Source of the DNA: Closterium sp. Naga37s-1
Lineage: Eukaryota; Streptophyta; Zygnematophyceae; Desmidiales; Closteriaceae
Direction of reading: 5' to 3'
DNA: 64,000 nucleotides
NCBI GenBank assembly: GCA_947471745.1
Contig: CANJKZ010000174.1
Span: 1,960,001-2,024,000 of the forward strand
In this document: positions 1 to 12,334 of the stretch, piece after piece
Numbering within the stretch: the stretch's first letter is position 1
Layout: every line of letters begins with the position of its first letter
Program-made: the position numbers and the translations under genes
Notes under the pieces: generated by a model
The model's input: only the letters and a program-made list of their open reading frames with translations
Told to the model about the DNA's origin: nothing
Databases searched by the model: none

Positions 1-105
1 CTGATCGTGATGGCGTTTTGAACAGAGGCGGTTCGAAGTTATCAGATTCTGCTTAGGCGGTTTCATGGGCATCCGCGACCCCTAAGTGGACTCTAGACTA
101 TAACA
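1..105 (-). mobile_element. Terminal fragment of a long LTR (same family as the solo LTR at 42893-44067)
   Basis: Read on the minus strand from 105 to 1, this matches the first ~105 bases of the sequence at 42893-42997 with only a handful of mismatches. It begins TGTTATAGTCTAGAG at the same point, so 105 is the element edge. The rest lies outside the window. It is either another solo LTR or the 5' LTR of a minus-strand element extending left. No coding potential is visible. Confidence 0.7.
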
Positions 106-330
106 GCCTTCCTAACCACCCAACCAAAGATCCTTTTATGGTCATGTCCCAAAATCGCCCACTTGACATAGTATCCCCAAATGTGATAGAATTCCCAAAT
201 CATGGAAATCTTGTAACTTGGGCGATCTTGGTCAGAATAAGGCGATCTTGGTATCGTTGGAAATCTCAGGATTTCTCTGGTATGATCAAGCATGTAGACT
301 TGGAGAAAAACACCGAGATATCATATCCAC
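106..330. other. Unassigned AT-richer stretch
   Basis: No coding sequence, terminal repeat or RNA gene recognised. A 12-base word (GGCGATCTTGGT) occurs twice, around 221 and 241. The short open frames have no family resemblance. The stretch separates the LTR edge at 105 from copia pol homology, which starts near 331. Confidence 0.4.
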
Positions 331-3300
331 CACAGTGACTGGCGACCACCTTGCCACATTCACTCAAGGGCTTGGGTTTGGACCGTGCACACTAAGTCTT
401 CTCAGATGGTTGCGTCTGGTCAGGTAGCTGCGTCTTGCTCGTGTATGTTACTCACGCACCCATCCCTCCTCTGGCACCACCGTCTTGGTCACCCCTCCCT
501 GTAGCGTCTGCGTTGCATGCACTCGCGTCTCCTTGTCTGTGGCCTCCCGAGGTCCCTGCCCCCACTCCCGCCGTCGCTTGCGCCGCCGTGCACTCCCTGC
601 ATTGAGTGGCAGAAGCTCGCCGCTCCTCTCTCCTCGTTTCCTCTGACCACTGCTCCTCTGCAGACGCTGCACATGGACGTGTGGGGCCCCGCCCCCATCT
701 CTGGGCTGCGCTGGGAGCGCTACTTTTTGCTAGTCTTTGACGACTTCACGCGCTAAACTACGGTGTTTCCCTTGGAGCATAAGGGCGACGTCCGTGTTGT
801 TTATATCTGTTGGATCTTTGCGGTTCATCGCCAGCTACAGACACTGTTTTGCAAGGACCTCTCGGTGCTCCTTCTGCACTCTGATTGTGGAAGTGAGTTT
901 TCCTCCAGTCTCCTTGGGGAATTTTGTCATGAGGAGGGCATCACCCAGTCGTTCACGCTTCCGGCCTCTTCACATCAGATTGGGATTGCTGAGCGCCGCA
1001 TTGGCTTGATCATAGAGGTTGCTTGGACCTCCATGATCCATGGAGTTGCTCCCCGTTTTCTGTGGTCGTTTGCGATCCGATACGTCGCTCATCAGCTCAA
1101 CTTCTGGCCCCGTGTCTCCGAACCAGAGACCTTGCATGCACTGCGTTGGACGAGGGAGGTTCGCAATGCGTTTCGGGTCTCGGGTTCGCTTGCACTTGTC
1201 CGCGATCCTACCGCGGGCAAGCTCTCTCATCGCACTAATTGCTGCGTCTTCCTTGGCTTTCCCACCGACGCGCTTGATTGCCAGTTTTACCACTCAGCCC
1301 TGCGCCCTGTCCTGTCCTCCTGCGGCGTCACCTTTGACAAGTCGGGTTGTTACTACCGTCTCTTTTCCCACCGTAATTCACCGGTCACCCCCCCGCCCCT
1401 CTTCCTAGTTCCAGTTGAGCCCTCGGTAGGTCACATCACCCCCCTTCGATGAGCATTTGGAGGTCTCCTCAGATCCCTCTGACCCGGCCGAGGGTGGTGA
1501 CCCTACTGCTGATGACACAGTGGCCTCTCGCCGCTCACCGTGTTTGGAGAATCCTCCTGATATTCCGCGTGAACCGTCTTCGCCACTGCTGCAGCCTGTT
1601 GCTGTGGACTCTGGTGCTGTTCAGGGTGGTAACTCTGGAGGTGTGGGCCCTGGGGTTGCGGGTCCTGGGGGTGGTGACTCTGGAGGTGCGGGCTCTGGGG
1701 GTGCTAACTTTGGGGGTGCTAGCCGTGAAGTTGTTGTCTCAGTGGTGGTGGAGTCGAGAGTACTACTGCTCGAGGCTTTGCTGGTGCGTTGCACCCGCTG
1801 CCGCGACGGCCTTTGTTTTGGGAGCAGCAGCGGTCGTCGCAGCCACTTCCTAGGTCCGTTGCTAGAGGTTCTGGGGGTGCTGGAGCTGGAGGTACAGGAA
1901 CCGAAGGTGCTGGAGGTTCTGGTGCAGGCGGTGCTGGAGCTGGAGGTGCTGGAGGTCCTGGTACTGGAGGTGCTGGAGCTGAAGGTGCTGGAGGTTCAGC
2001 TGTTGGAAGTGCTGGACGTGCTAGAGCTGGAGGTGCTAGAGTTTCTGGTACTAGAGGTGCTGGAGTTGGAGGTGCTCGAGGTTCAGGTGCTGGAGGTGCT
2101 GGAGCTGGAGTTACTGGAGGTTCTGGCAATGGAGGTGCGGCCACTGAGGGTGCTGGTCGTGCTAGAGCTGGAGGTGTTCCTAGTACTAGTACTGGAGGAG
2201 CTAGTTCCCGTGGTGTTGCGCAGCCGCTGCAGCGGCGACCGTTGTTCTGGGAGTAGTTGCTGTCGTCGCTACCACCAACTGGCTCGGCGCTTCACCAGCT
2301 TCTTCGTCTTCCTTCTTCCTCGGCACAGTTGTCTGCTGCTGGTACTACTCCTCTACTAACTCCGCCGCCTAACCTGTCTTAGACACAGATACCGCATGAC
2401 TCTCCACCATCTGTTCCTTCTCGTTTCATTCCGTTGACAGACTCCTTGACTAAGTGTCGAGAGCCTGCGTTTTGTCCTGCTTCACATGTTGCTTGTACCC
2501 CTTGTGCTCACCATGTTCTCCCTCCACCTGTCCCCTGCACTCACACAATGACACTTTGTCCCTCCTTCGTTCCACAGCAATTTGTCCTACCGTTACCTCC
2601 CTCATCCTCCCTTCGTGACGCTCCTGACCCTGTGTCTGACCTTGCTTGTGCTGCCAGTCCGGCTGTCCCTCGTTGTCTCGCCATGCTTGTGATGGACCCT
2701 ACCTTTTCGTCTGCTGCTGTGTCTGCCTTAGTCATTGAGCTTGTTGACTTTGCTACTAGTTTTTTTCTTTGACTGTCCTCCGTTCGTCGGGGGTGAGCTT
2801 ACCCTTGACTGTGACGTCCTTGAGGACATACAATTTGAGCTCGAGTGCCTCATTGCTGCTGTACCTTGTCTCGCTGCCATGCTGCTTGCCGCCGAGGGAG
2901 ACCCGTATGCGAAGGACATCCCGACACCGTGCTCTTAAGCATAAGCGATCACGGGTCAGTACTCCTCTTAGTGGCACACGGCCATGGACGCAGAGGTGGC
3001 ATCCTCGAAGTCCACAGGCACCTACGTCGACGCAGTTCCCCCTCGTGGGGCGAACATAGTCAATGACATGTGGATTTTCAGGGTGAAGCGGCCGCCGGGT
3101 TCCCTGCCTGTCTTTAAGCCGCGTTACGTTGCACGATGCTTTAGTCAGCGTCAGGGGGTCGGCTTCATCCAGACCTTCTCCCCCACCCCGAAGACGACCA
3201 CTCTTCGGGTGTTACTGCACGTTGCAGCATAGCGTAACTACGAGCTGCACTCCCTTGACTTCTCGACACCTTTCTTGCAGGGAATCCTCTAATGAGGAGA

Positions 3301-4642
3301 TATAACAGCGCCGCCCACCTGGTTTCACTGGGTCGATTCCTGTGGGAACCCAATGGAGCCTCTGGCGACCAGTCTACGGTCTCTGCTAGGCATCTTGCGA
3401 GTGGCACGACACATTGAGGAGTACACTTCGGCTCTTGGTTTCGCTTCTTCGGCTGCTGACCCGTCGCTGTTTCTGCGCACCGACCCTTCTCTGCCACTGT
3501 TCTACATCCCCATGCATGTCGACAACTTGGTCTTTGCGACTACTGACGATGAGGCACTGGCCCTTGTGAAGGTGGAGCTGTAGAAGAGACATACCTGCAC
3601 TGACCTGGGTGAGCTGCTGAGCTATCTTGGCTTGTAGATCACTCGGAACAGAGCAGCGCGCACCATCACTCTGACTCAGTCACACATGGCGCAGTAGGTC
3701 CTTCAGCGCTTCCGCTTTCAACTCCTCGCCACATCCCACTCCTCTACCTATGGGCCACTCGCTCTCAGCTCCACCTTCACACAAGTCCATAGAGCTGAGT
3801 GGGCTGCCTCATGTACCTGATGACGTGCACTTGGGAGACATTACCCTGAGCACAGGCGGATTGCTACGAGGGTGCTGCGCTACTTTCCAGTACATCATGC
3901 ATGGGGCTTGTGCTTGGGAACGGTGTCCAGTTGTGCTCAAAGGGCACTGAGACGCTTTGTGGGGTGACGACCAGGCAACTCCCCGGTCTTCACAAGGCTA
4001 CACTTTCAATCTCGGCACTAGCTCTGTCTCGTTGAGGTCCACTCGCTCGTCTTCTGTTCTTAGCTCCAGCTGTGAGGCCGAGATCTACGCTGGAACAATG
4101 GCTGCACAGGAGTTATGCTGCCTGACCTACTTGCACACCAACTTGGGTGAGTGGCCTCGTTCTCCTCCGGTTCTGTACGTCGACAACAAGGCCATGATTT
4201 CCTCGTGTCGGGAGCAGAGACTGGAGCACAGAACGAAGCACCTTGCTCTTTGTTAATTTCTCGTGCGAGAGTTGCTGCAGTGTGGTCAGCTTTGTCGTTC
4301 TTACGTGGCCTCAGAAGCCAACACTGCTGATATCTTCACCAAGGCCCTTGGGTCTTGTGATCATGAGTGCTTTTGTACTGCTCTAGGCCTTGTGACTACT
4401 CTGCCTCACTTGCTTACCTCTTGGCTTTGCCTTGTACTTTGATATAGACCTACATGTTTACTCTTGTTAGGTTGTGATCACTGTACTCCTCTTGCTATTA
4501 TACTACTCCCTGCAAATTGGTTTTGTGGTTGGTTGCTTATGCTCTGACTGTGTGGTGATCTTCAGATCCACCCTGAGCTTTGTTTTGTTTCTTTTTTTTA
4601 CTAGTCTTGTAGCCATGTGTTGTTCTTCACCTATGGGGGTAT
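331..4642 (+). pseudogene. Copia-1: decayed Ty1/copia pol (GAG-pre-integrase, integrase, linker, RT, RNase H)
   Basis: 5'-truncated copia polyprotein with no gag, protease or 5' LTR. Homology to the better-kept Copia-7 starts inside the post-protease region. The zinc-binding H-H..C-C start of integrase (WHHRLGHPSL) lies near 473-500. The catalytic core follows at 670-1030 (HMDVWGP, then HSDCGSEF with the second Asp, then GIAERRIG). A Gly/Ala-rich linker covers 1449-2360, reverse transcriptase about 2820-3720, and the RNase H remnant 3950-4440 (SSSCEAEIYA, YVDNKAM). Many frameshifts and stops; at least four stops (3230, 3581, 3635, 3695) are TAG where sister copies have CAG. Old and non-functional. 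Confidence 0.85.
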
Positions 4643-4769
4643 GTCGAACTAGATATGTATATATGTTTGTTAGTTCTAGGTTGTAGTGCCCATATTGGGT
4701 TCAACCCTTTTAAGGTTAGTACTTGTACCTTTTATTTCCCCATAGCGCAACATTCGTATTTTCTTAACA
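4643..4769 (+). repeat. 3' LTR of Copia-1
   Basis: 127 bp starting TGTCGAAC and ending TTCTTAACA, preceded by the family's polypurine-like CCTATGGGGGTA. It keeps the family core (GGTTGTAGTGCCCATATTGGG, compare GGCTGTAGTGGGGTAG in sister LTRs) and the TTAGTACTTGTACC block. It is diverged from the other LTRs, in line with the decay of its coding region. The sequence after it is an unrelated minus-strand fragment. Confidence 0.75.
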
Positions 4770-5419
4770 CCCTCTACTCCACCAACACGAGGACGCTCAG
4801 CACCCCCTGAGGCAGCACCCTCAGAGTCAGCACCCCCAGAACCAGCACCCTCAGAGCCCGCACCTCCACAGTCACCACCCTCAGAACCAGCACCCCCAAA
4901 TTCACCACCCGCAATAGCACCGGGGCCCCCAGAGTCCACAATGACAGGCTGCAAAGGAGGCAAAGACGACCAAAGGAGGCAAAGGAGGCTACAAAGGATG
5001 CAGAAAACCAGGAGGTGCCTTCAAGCGCGGCGGGCGACGAGAGGCCTGTCAAGAATAATAGCATTCACACATAATCACGAAGTCCAAACCATGCGAAGCA
5101 TAAATTCTTACGCACGCGCACACCACGCATTCAAGGTAGAAAGATAGGATGGAAGGCAGACAGACGTGAATGCATATGGTTGCATCACACAACAAAATGT
5201 ACACCGCCTAGACTAGCAAACACAAACTATAACAATTATAGTTTGACAAGGCCGATGTGTCGTCAACAGCAAGGTCACCCCCCTCAGCCGGGTCAGAGGG
5301 GCCTGGGGAGACTTCCACACACACAACCGAGGGGAACGGGGTGGCGTGAGACACACCTGAGGGAGCACGACGAGGGCGGGGGGGGGGGGTCTACCTTGGG
5401 GGGACTAGGAACCAAGAAG
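4770..5419 (-). pseudogene. Minus-strand copia linker scraps
   Basis: 4775-4960, read on the minus strand, encodes Gly/Ala/Glu-rich repeats like the integrase-RT linker of the copia family (compare 49920-51044). 5270-5415 matches the integrase-linker boundary of the same family (compare the segment around 51000-51110, with its shared GAGACACACCT and G-run). Between them, about 5050-5265, I recognise nothing. Truncated by the Copia-2 LTR at 5420. Confidence 0.55.
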
Positions 5420-5551
5420 TGTCAAACTTATATACTGCACATTGTGTAGTCTGTAGTGGGGTAGCCTATATGGGGTACAACACAACTCAGGGTTAGTACT
5501 TGTACTCATCCTGCTGCTAGTTCATCCTCATTCTCGTTCATTATTCTAACA
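5420..5551 (+). repeat. 5' LTR of Copia-2
   Basis: 132 bp, TGTCAAACTTATA...TTCTAACA, with the family core GTCTGTAGTGGGGTAG and GGTACAAC. The next bases, TGGAATCAGAG at 5552, are a slightly altered primer-binding site complementary to the 3' end of initiator tRNA-Met. No matching 3' LTR is in the window because the element is cut at about 8517. Confidence 0.85.
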
Positions 5552-5579
5552 TGGAATCAGAGTAGGTTTCTTGGGCCCA

Positions 5580-6740
5580 CCACCTGCTACGCTGCTAGTA
5601 CCCCCCCTAGGCCCGTCGCGCCCCTTAGGCCTGTCGCGCCACCTCACGGCCCCTAGGCCCCGTCGCTCACGGCCCCTCGGCCCCGTCGCTCACGGCCCCT
5701 AGGCCTTGGCCCGTCGCTGCCCCTACCTCGGCCCCTTGGCCCCGTTTGCCCCGTCGCCCCTAGCCGCGCCACTCGGCCCCGTTGGCCCCATCGCCCCTAG
5801 CCGCGCCTCTCGGCCCAGTTGGCCCCAACACCCATAGCCGCGCTCCTTCGGCCCAGTTGGCCCCGTCGCCCCTAGCAGCGCCCCAAGGCCCCGCTGGCCC
5901 CGTCGACCCCGTCGACCCTAGCCGCACCACTCGCCCCCGTTGGCCCCGTCGCCCCTAGCCGCGCCCCTTAGGCCCAGTTGGCCCCGTCGCCCCTAGCCGC
6001 GCCCCTTCGGCCCCGTTGGCCCCGTCGCCCCTAGCCGCGCCCCTCGGCCCCGTTGGCCCCGTCGACCCCATCGCCCCTAGCCGCGCCCCTCGGCCGGACT
6101 GGCCCCTTTGCCCCTAGCCGCGCCCCTAGGCCCCGTTGGCCCCGTCGACCCCGTCGCCCCTAGCCGCGCCCCTCGGCCCGATTGGCCCCGTCGCCCCTAG
6201 CCGCGCCCCTCGGCCCCATTGGCCCCGTCGACCCCGTCGCCCCTAGCCGCGCCCCTCGGCCCCACTGGCCCCGTCGCCCCTAGCCGCGCCTCTCGGCCCC
6301 GTTGGCCCCGTCGACCCTGTCGCCCCTAGCCGCGCCCCTCGACCCCACTGGCCCCGTCGCCCCTGGCCGTGCACCTCGGCCCCTAGGCCTCTTTGGTCCC
6401 TCGGCCCCGCCCCTCGGCCCCTGGGCCTATTGGCCCCTCGGCCCCTCGGCCCTGCCACCCTCTTGTTTGGCCCCTCGGCCCCTAGGCCCCTTGGCCCCCC
6501 TTTACCTCGTATTTGGCCCCTCGGCCCCTAGGCCCCTTGGCCCCTTGACCTCGTGTTTGGCCCCTCGGCCCCGCCCCTTGGCCCCTCGGCCCCTAGTCTC
6601 CTCGGCCCCTCGGCCCCTAGGTCCCTTGGCCCCTCGGCCCCTCGGCCCCGCCACCCTCGTGTTTGGCCCCTCGGCCCCTAGGCCCCTCGGCCCCGCCCCC
6701 TGGCCCCTTAGCTACTACTGCTGCTGCTCCTGCTACTACT
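5580..6740 (+). repeat. Copia-2 leader: GC-rich tandem array (~37-bp unit)
   Basis: Between the PBS and the gag start lies over 1 kb of C-rich tandem repeats, unit about 37 bp, built from the words GGCCCCGTTGGCCCCGTCG and CCCCTAGCCGCGCCCCTC. It decays on the right into GGCCCCTCGGCCCCTAGG repeats and a short (CTG)n-like run at 6715-6760. Open frames across it are products of composition. Copies 4, 5, 6 and 7 have an array at the same place but with different units. Confidence 0.85.
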
Positions 6741-6773
6741 GCTGCTACTGCTGCTCCTGAGTCCTGCGCCACT

Positions 6774-8516
6774 ATGGCTTCGCTTAGGGTTCTAGCGTTC
6801 GATCAGGAGGGCAGACCGGTTGCATTTGACACGTGGCACAACGATCTGCAACTGTACCTACTGAGCGATAGTAAGGAAAGTGTCTCACTGTTTGACCACG
6901 TGTCCGGTGTCGCTCCAGCCCCTCCCGCCACAGCTGACAGTTCGACTCGTTCCCAGTGGCTGTCTCGTGACGCTACTGCCCGCTTAGCCATTCACAACCA
7001 CCTGCCCGTGACCGAATGTGCTTGCTTTGGAGAGCACAGGATAGCACAAGCCCTGTACGACGCAGTCGTTGCTCGCTACTCCTCCCCTGCCACTGCTGCT
7101 CTTGGCAGGATGCTACTGCCCTACCTGTTCCCTGAGCTGTCGGCTTTTGCCACAGTAGCGGACCTGGTTACCCACCTGCGCTCTAGCGACGCTCGCTACC
7201 GCGCTGCCCTCCTAGCCGAGTTTCTTGCAGGGAACCCGCCCCAGATGTACATCACTCTCTACTTTGTAGTCACTCGCCTCCCTCACTCCCTTCGCTCTGT
7301 CAAGGACCACTTTCTCACCCTAGACCCCACCACCCTCACTGTTGACCTCCTCGAGCAGCATCTCCTCGCAGCTGAGACTAGTGCAGTTGCTGTAGGTGCT
7401 GCTCGTGGCACTCTGCGCTCGCCCTTCTTTGAGGGGTGCTCCCCCTCCCCCCTTTCCCCCTCCTTCGCCTCTGCTGCTGCTGCAGACGTCTCTGTTACTG
7501 AGGACTTCGGTGATGCTTCGACTAGTGCGAAGCGCTGCAACAGCAAGGGCAAGGGTGGCCGGGGTGGTGGAGGAGGCAGCGGTGGTGGTGGAGGTGGCAG
7601 TGGGAGTGCTGGTGGGGGCAGCGATAGAGGTGGTGGAGGTAGTGGAGGTGGTGGCGGTGGTGGGACTGGTGGCGGCAGTGGGGGCTCTGGTGGCGGCAGT
7701 AGAGGCAGCGGAGGAAGTGGCGGCAGTGGAGGCAGTGGGACTGGTGGTGGTAGGTCTGGACCTCGGCGTAGAGGCCCTGGTGGTGGTCAGGGCCAGCAGC
7801 AGCAGCGTCGGAGCGAGACACAGTCACCCCACCAACTCTGTGAGTGGTTGGTTCAGCGTGGGCCGGGTGGGGGTAGTGAGAGCTGTCCGTATGTAATTCG
7901 CACTGGAGTCCGTGCGGTCCATTCGGGAGGCTTCATACTCAGCACCGCTGCTTTGCCCGCCTTAACGACGCCTGGCATGCTGAGTTTGGTTACGACGTCG
8001 AGCGCCCTCGCTGGGCAGAGTTGCTTAGGTCGGGAGTTGCTATCTTTGACCTAGACTATGATGCTATTATCTCTGCCATGTATGCTTTGTCTTTTAGTGC
8101 TGAGGGTGACTGTTACCGGTGTGTGCCACCTGACCCAGGTATAGCGGCTGCTGCTCTAGGTGATAGTGCGTCTGGTACTCCCCCTGGTACTGCGCCTGCT
8201 AAGGCCTTGCAAACCTTCACGTTGGACTCCGGCACCTCGCGCTGTTTCTTTCGTGACAGCACCACTCTCACTCCTCTCCCTGCATCTGTCCCGATCAGAC
8301 TGGCTGACCCCTCTGGGGGCCCGGTCGTTGCTCGTTCCTCCACTGTCCTCCCGTGTCCGGCGGTTCCGTCCGGCTCACTGTCAGGTCTTCACCTCCCCTC
8401 GTTCTCTACGAACTTGGTGAGTACAACTGCCCTTCAGGATGCGATGGTCACTACCACCACTCCTGGGGGTCAGCGTGTGTCGATCTGCACGTGCACACGG
8501 ACAGGGCGTCACCTGG
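6774..8516 (+). pseudogene. Copia-2 gag and protease, frameshifted and truncated
   Basis: Gag starts at ATG 6774 (MASLRVLAFDQEGRPVAFD) and follows the family: UBN2-type capsid region to about codon 190, a Ser/Pro patch, a long Gly/Ser-rich tract (7550-7770) and the motif SPHQLCEWLVQR just before the zinc knuckle at about 7885. A frameshift inside the knuckle moves the downstream part to another frame, where the post-knuckle block (VAIFDLDYDAI) and the protease motif LDSGTSRCFFRD (about 8223) are read. Homology stops near 8517, where gypsy gag sequence begins without an LTR, so the junction is a deletion or rearrangement. Confidence 0.85.
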
Positions 8517-11500
8517 CATCACCCCCCATGGATATCGACAAGATCGACGCGAAGCACCGACCGACAAAATCTGAGAAATGCGATTTTTGCGATGGAGCCG
8601 GACATCAATTCTTGGCGTGTTGGAAAATGAAGAAGGCACGAGTGAAGCGGCAGGGCAACAACAGTGCGGCACCCTCGAAGCAAAAAAAACGAGAATCGCT
8701 AGTAGCCGCGGATCGACCTGGGATCGTGTAAAGATCCGGAAAATGGGAGACGGGCGAAAAAAGAGAGAAAATAATAGCGCGAATTTAAAATGCCATGACC
8801 GGCCGGCACCCGGGGAAATTGTCAAGAAAAATGAAGGCTTCGCGAATGAAGTCTCTGCACCGACCGGGAAACTCCAGCCGAACACCCACGAAAGTAAGAA
8901 TTCATATCAACTTTAACTAAGAATACTACTTCTCGTGGTTTTCAAGCATTTGAGAAATTCAAGGGAGATTTAGAGGCTAAGAAAAAGCTCTTAGAGATTA
9001 TTCACGTAGCTGAGATGGAAGCCAATGTTGCCGATCACGAACATTAAACGGTTAGATTTCATCTTGGGACGGGATTTTCTGAAGCGGTTAAATCCCGAGA
9101 CTGATTGGGACAACCGGAGGCGTGCATCTACAACAACGGGAAACGTGTGGAGCTGCGAAGCTAGACGGATACAGGGGACGTTCCTGAAACGACACTAGCA
9201 CGGTTCGAGCGGACGGTGAACGAAAGTAACGTAGGTTACTTAGCACTGGTTATGGCAGCAGCAGAGGAGGAGAAGCCGAACACAGAGCTACCTTCAGCAG
9301 TGAAGGAGGTGTTGGAGCAGTACAAAGACATCATACCATACGACCTACCTGCAGGAGTACCTCCAGCACGCACCCACGAGCATGAGATCGTGGAGGAACC
9401 AGGTGCGAAAGCCGTCGCACATGCACCATACCACCTTAGTCCGACTGAACTGACAGACATGAAGAAGCAGATAGAGTATCTACTGGACAGTCAACTGATA
9501 TGCCCATCCACCTCTCCCTACGGTGCACCGGTTCTCTTCACTCCTAAACTAGACGGTAGTTTACGGATGTTCATTAACTACCGTGCATTGAACAAATAGA
9601 CAGTAAAAAACAAATAACGGGAAACGTGTGGAGCTGCGAAGCTGGATGGATACAGGGGACATTTCTGAAACAATGCTTGCACGGTTTGAACGGACGGTGA
9701 ACGAGAGTAACACGGGCTACTTAGTACTGGGTATGGCAGCAGCAGAGGAGGAGAACCCAAACGCAGAGCTACCTGCAGCAGTACAAGAGGTGTTGGAGCA
9801 ATACAAATATATCATGCCAGACGACTTGCCTGTAGGAGTACCTCCAGCGCGAACCCACGAGCACGAAATCGTGGAGGAACCAGGTGCGAAACCGGTCTCA
9901 CGTGCACCATACTGCCTTAGTCCGACCAAATTGACTGACATGAAGAAGCAAATAAAGTATCTACTGGATAGACAACTGATCTGCCCATCCACCTCTCCCT
10001 ACGGTGCACTAGTTATCTTCAATCCAAAGCCGTACGGTAGTTTACGGATGTGCATCGACTACCAGGCATTGAACAGAGACAGTTAAGAACAAATACCCCA
10101 TACCGCGCATAGATTATCTTCAGACCGACTGCGTGGTGCAACGGTGTTTTCGAAGCTGGACCTACGGTCGGGTTACTCGCAGATCAAGATGGCAGACAAC
10201 TCAGTCCACAAGACGGCGTTCCGCACTAGATACGGCTCCTGCGAGTACTTAGTGATGCCGTTCGGACTCTGCAACGCACCAGCGACATCAGGCGGAGATG
10301 AATCATATCCTACAGCCCCTGCTAGGAGAGTGCGTGGTGGTGTGCCTGGACGACATTCTCATGTACTCCAAGAACATGAAGGAGCACGTGGAGCATCTGC
10401 GGAAAGTCTTCAAGATCATGCAGGAGAATAAGTTATACGTGAAACAGTCGAAGAGCGACTTCTCCCTGAAGAAGGTATAGTTTCTCGGGCAAATAATAAG
10501 TGCCGAGGGCGTACACGTGGACCCGCAGAAGATCGAAACCGTCAAGAATTGGAAAGTACCGGAGAACGTGAAGGAGTTGCAGCAGTTCCTAGGCTTCGCC
10601 AACTACTACAACAGGTTCGTGCCACTGTACGCTAAGATAGCAGCGCCACTGACAAACTTACTGAAAAAGGATACGCCCTCTAAATGGGATACTCCTCAAC
10701 AGCAAGCCATGGAGCAGCTACAGACAGTACTGACAACAGCACCAGTACTCATCTTATCGGATCCAGACAGAGACTACGTGGTGGAAGCAAACGCTAGTGA
10801 CCACGCAGTCGGAGCAGTACTAATGCAGGATCATGGACGCGGTTTGCAGCTCATCGCCTACCACAGTAAGAAGCTACATGGAGCTGAACTGAACTACCCA
10901 ATCCATGACAAGGAAGCATTAGCGATAGTCACAGCATTCAAGGCGTGGAGGTGTTACCTAGAGGGAGCCAAGACTACAGTTTATACTGACCACTGCAGTC
11001 TCAAATATATGAAGTCGCAGCCTACGCTCTCACGACAACAGGTGCGGTGGGTGGACTTCCTGGAAACTCACTTCCACTACAACATCGTCTACAAACCCGG
11101 GCTACACAACAAGGCCGACTTACTAAGCCGCCTCGGTCATGTAGCAGGCATCCAGTTCGACAGGATGAACCCTCTGCCCAAGGGCCTATTCCAACATGGG
11201 TACTCCGTGGACGCAAAGATCGCTATAGGAAAGAAACAGAAGCTGTTACAGCGGGAGAAAGACTTAGCTGTAAGGAAGGGTTCAGGAAAGATTTGGGTAC
11301 CGAACTATGCCGCACTCCGACAGTTCCTATTGGAGGAGTTCCACGACGTGGCATACGCAGGACATGTCGGGAGTAAGAAGACGTTAGCAGGGATAGCGAA
11401 GTATTGCTACTAGCCCCGGATGGCAGCAGACGTGCAGCAGTTTGTCACTTCATGCGACACGTGCCAGCGGATGAAGAGTAGTAAGCAGAAAAAAGCAGGG

Positions 11501-12202
11501 TTACTTCAGCCTCTACCCGTACCGGAGCAGCCATGGCAAGTCGTCAGCCTAGACTTTATCACTGGGCTTCCTTTGACCTCACAAGGGCATGACGCTATAC
11601 TCGTGATGATTGATAAGTTCTAAAAAATGGGACATTTCATCCCGACCAATGCCACGGCTACAGCTGAAGCAATTGTTCGCCTCTTCTTCGACCGCATCAT
11701 CACCATCCACGGCATCCCTGCTACACTCATCTTGGACAAAAACCCAAAATTAACTAAGACGGAACTCATGGGTTTGTTGGGGACAAAGCTTGCAATGTCT
11801 TTAGCATACCACCCCCAGACTGACGGACAGACTGAGCGACTCAATCAGGTGGTTGAACAGTTACTGCGCACAGCTTGCAAGGACGACATTAGCCACTGGG
11901 ATGTACAGTTACCAACACTTGAGTTCGCTTACAACTTTTGTCACATGCGGCCACAGGGAAATCTCCTTTTTTCCTGTGCTATGGACGGGAACCACCTACA
12001 CCACAGCAGCCAACCACACCGGCACATGTCCAAGCTGCACATGACTTCGTCACCACCATGCAGTAGCTATGGGAGAAGACTCAGCGACGTCTCACCACGA
12101 TGCAGAATTCCCATAAGCAGTATGCCGATCGACAGCGACTTGATCACTTAGTAGCAGGTGATCGGGTGCTTCTTGACACACTCAACTTGTACTTGTCCCA
12201 TC
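8517..12202 (+). pseudogene. Gypsy-J: Ty3/gypsy gag-pol, 5'-truncated, part 1 (knuckle to integrase core)
   Basis: Starts with a gag zinc knuckle (CDFCDGAGHQFLACW, 8581-8625). Protease remnants follow at about 9050, then RT with a duplicated first third (9135-9595 and 9616-10076), the YxDD-equivalent CLDDIL box at about 10347, the FLGFANYYNRF thumb, RNase H (TDHCSLKYM), the integrase HHCC zinc finger (CDTCQRMKSSK) and a DDE core (SLDFITGLP, YHPQTDGQTERLN). Stops at 9595, 10478, 11411 and 11621 break the frame. At 12203 the integrase is interrupted by Copia-3 and resumes at 20544. Domain order RT-RH-IN identifies Ty3/gypsy. Confidence 0.88.
9135..10076 (+). repeat. Tandem duplication of the Gypsy-J RT N-terminal segment
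   Basis: Two diverged direct copies with a spacing of about 481 bases (9135-9595 and 9616-10076). Both start AACGGGAAACGTGTGGAGCT and both encode the segment running through VLEQYK, THEHEIVEEPGAK and CPSTSPYGA to the Arg-Met-Ile/Cys-Ile box. The copies differ by scattered substitutions, so the duplication is not recent. It would place an extra 160-residue block before the RT palm. Confidence 0.85.
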
Positions 12203-12334
12203 TGTCAAAGTTATATTTCATATGCTTGTTTAGCCCGTAGTGAGTTACCCCTTAGAGGTACAACACATCTCTCGATACCCATCTTGTACCCCTCCCTTGA
12301 CCTAACTAGACATTCTCCTCACTAGATTCTTACA
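12203..12334 (+). repeat. 5' LTR of Copia-3
   Basis: 132 bp, TGTCAAAGTTATATTTC...ATTCTTACA, followed directly by the PBS TGGTATCAGAGC (12335-12346), an exact complement of the initiator tRNA-Met 3' end. The core GCCCGTAGTGAGTTACC is the counterpart of the family GGCTGTAGTGGGGTAG. Confidence 0.93.
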
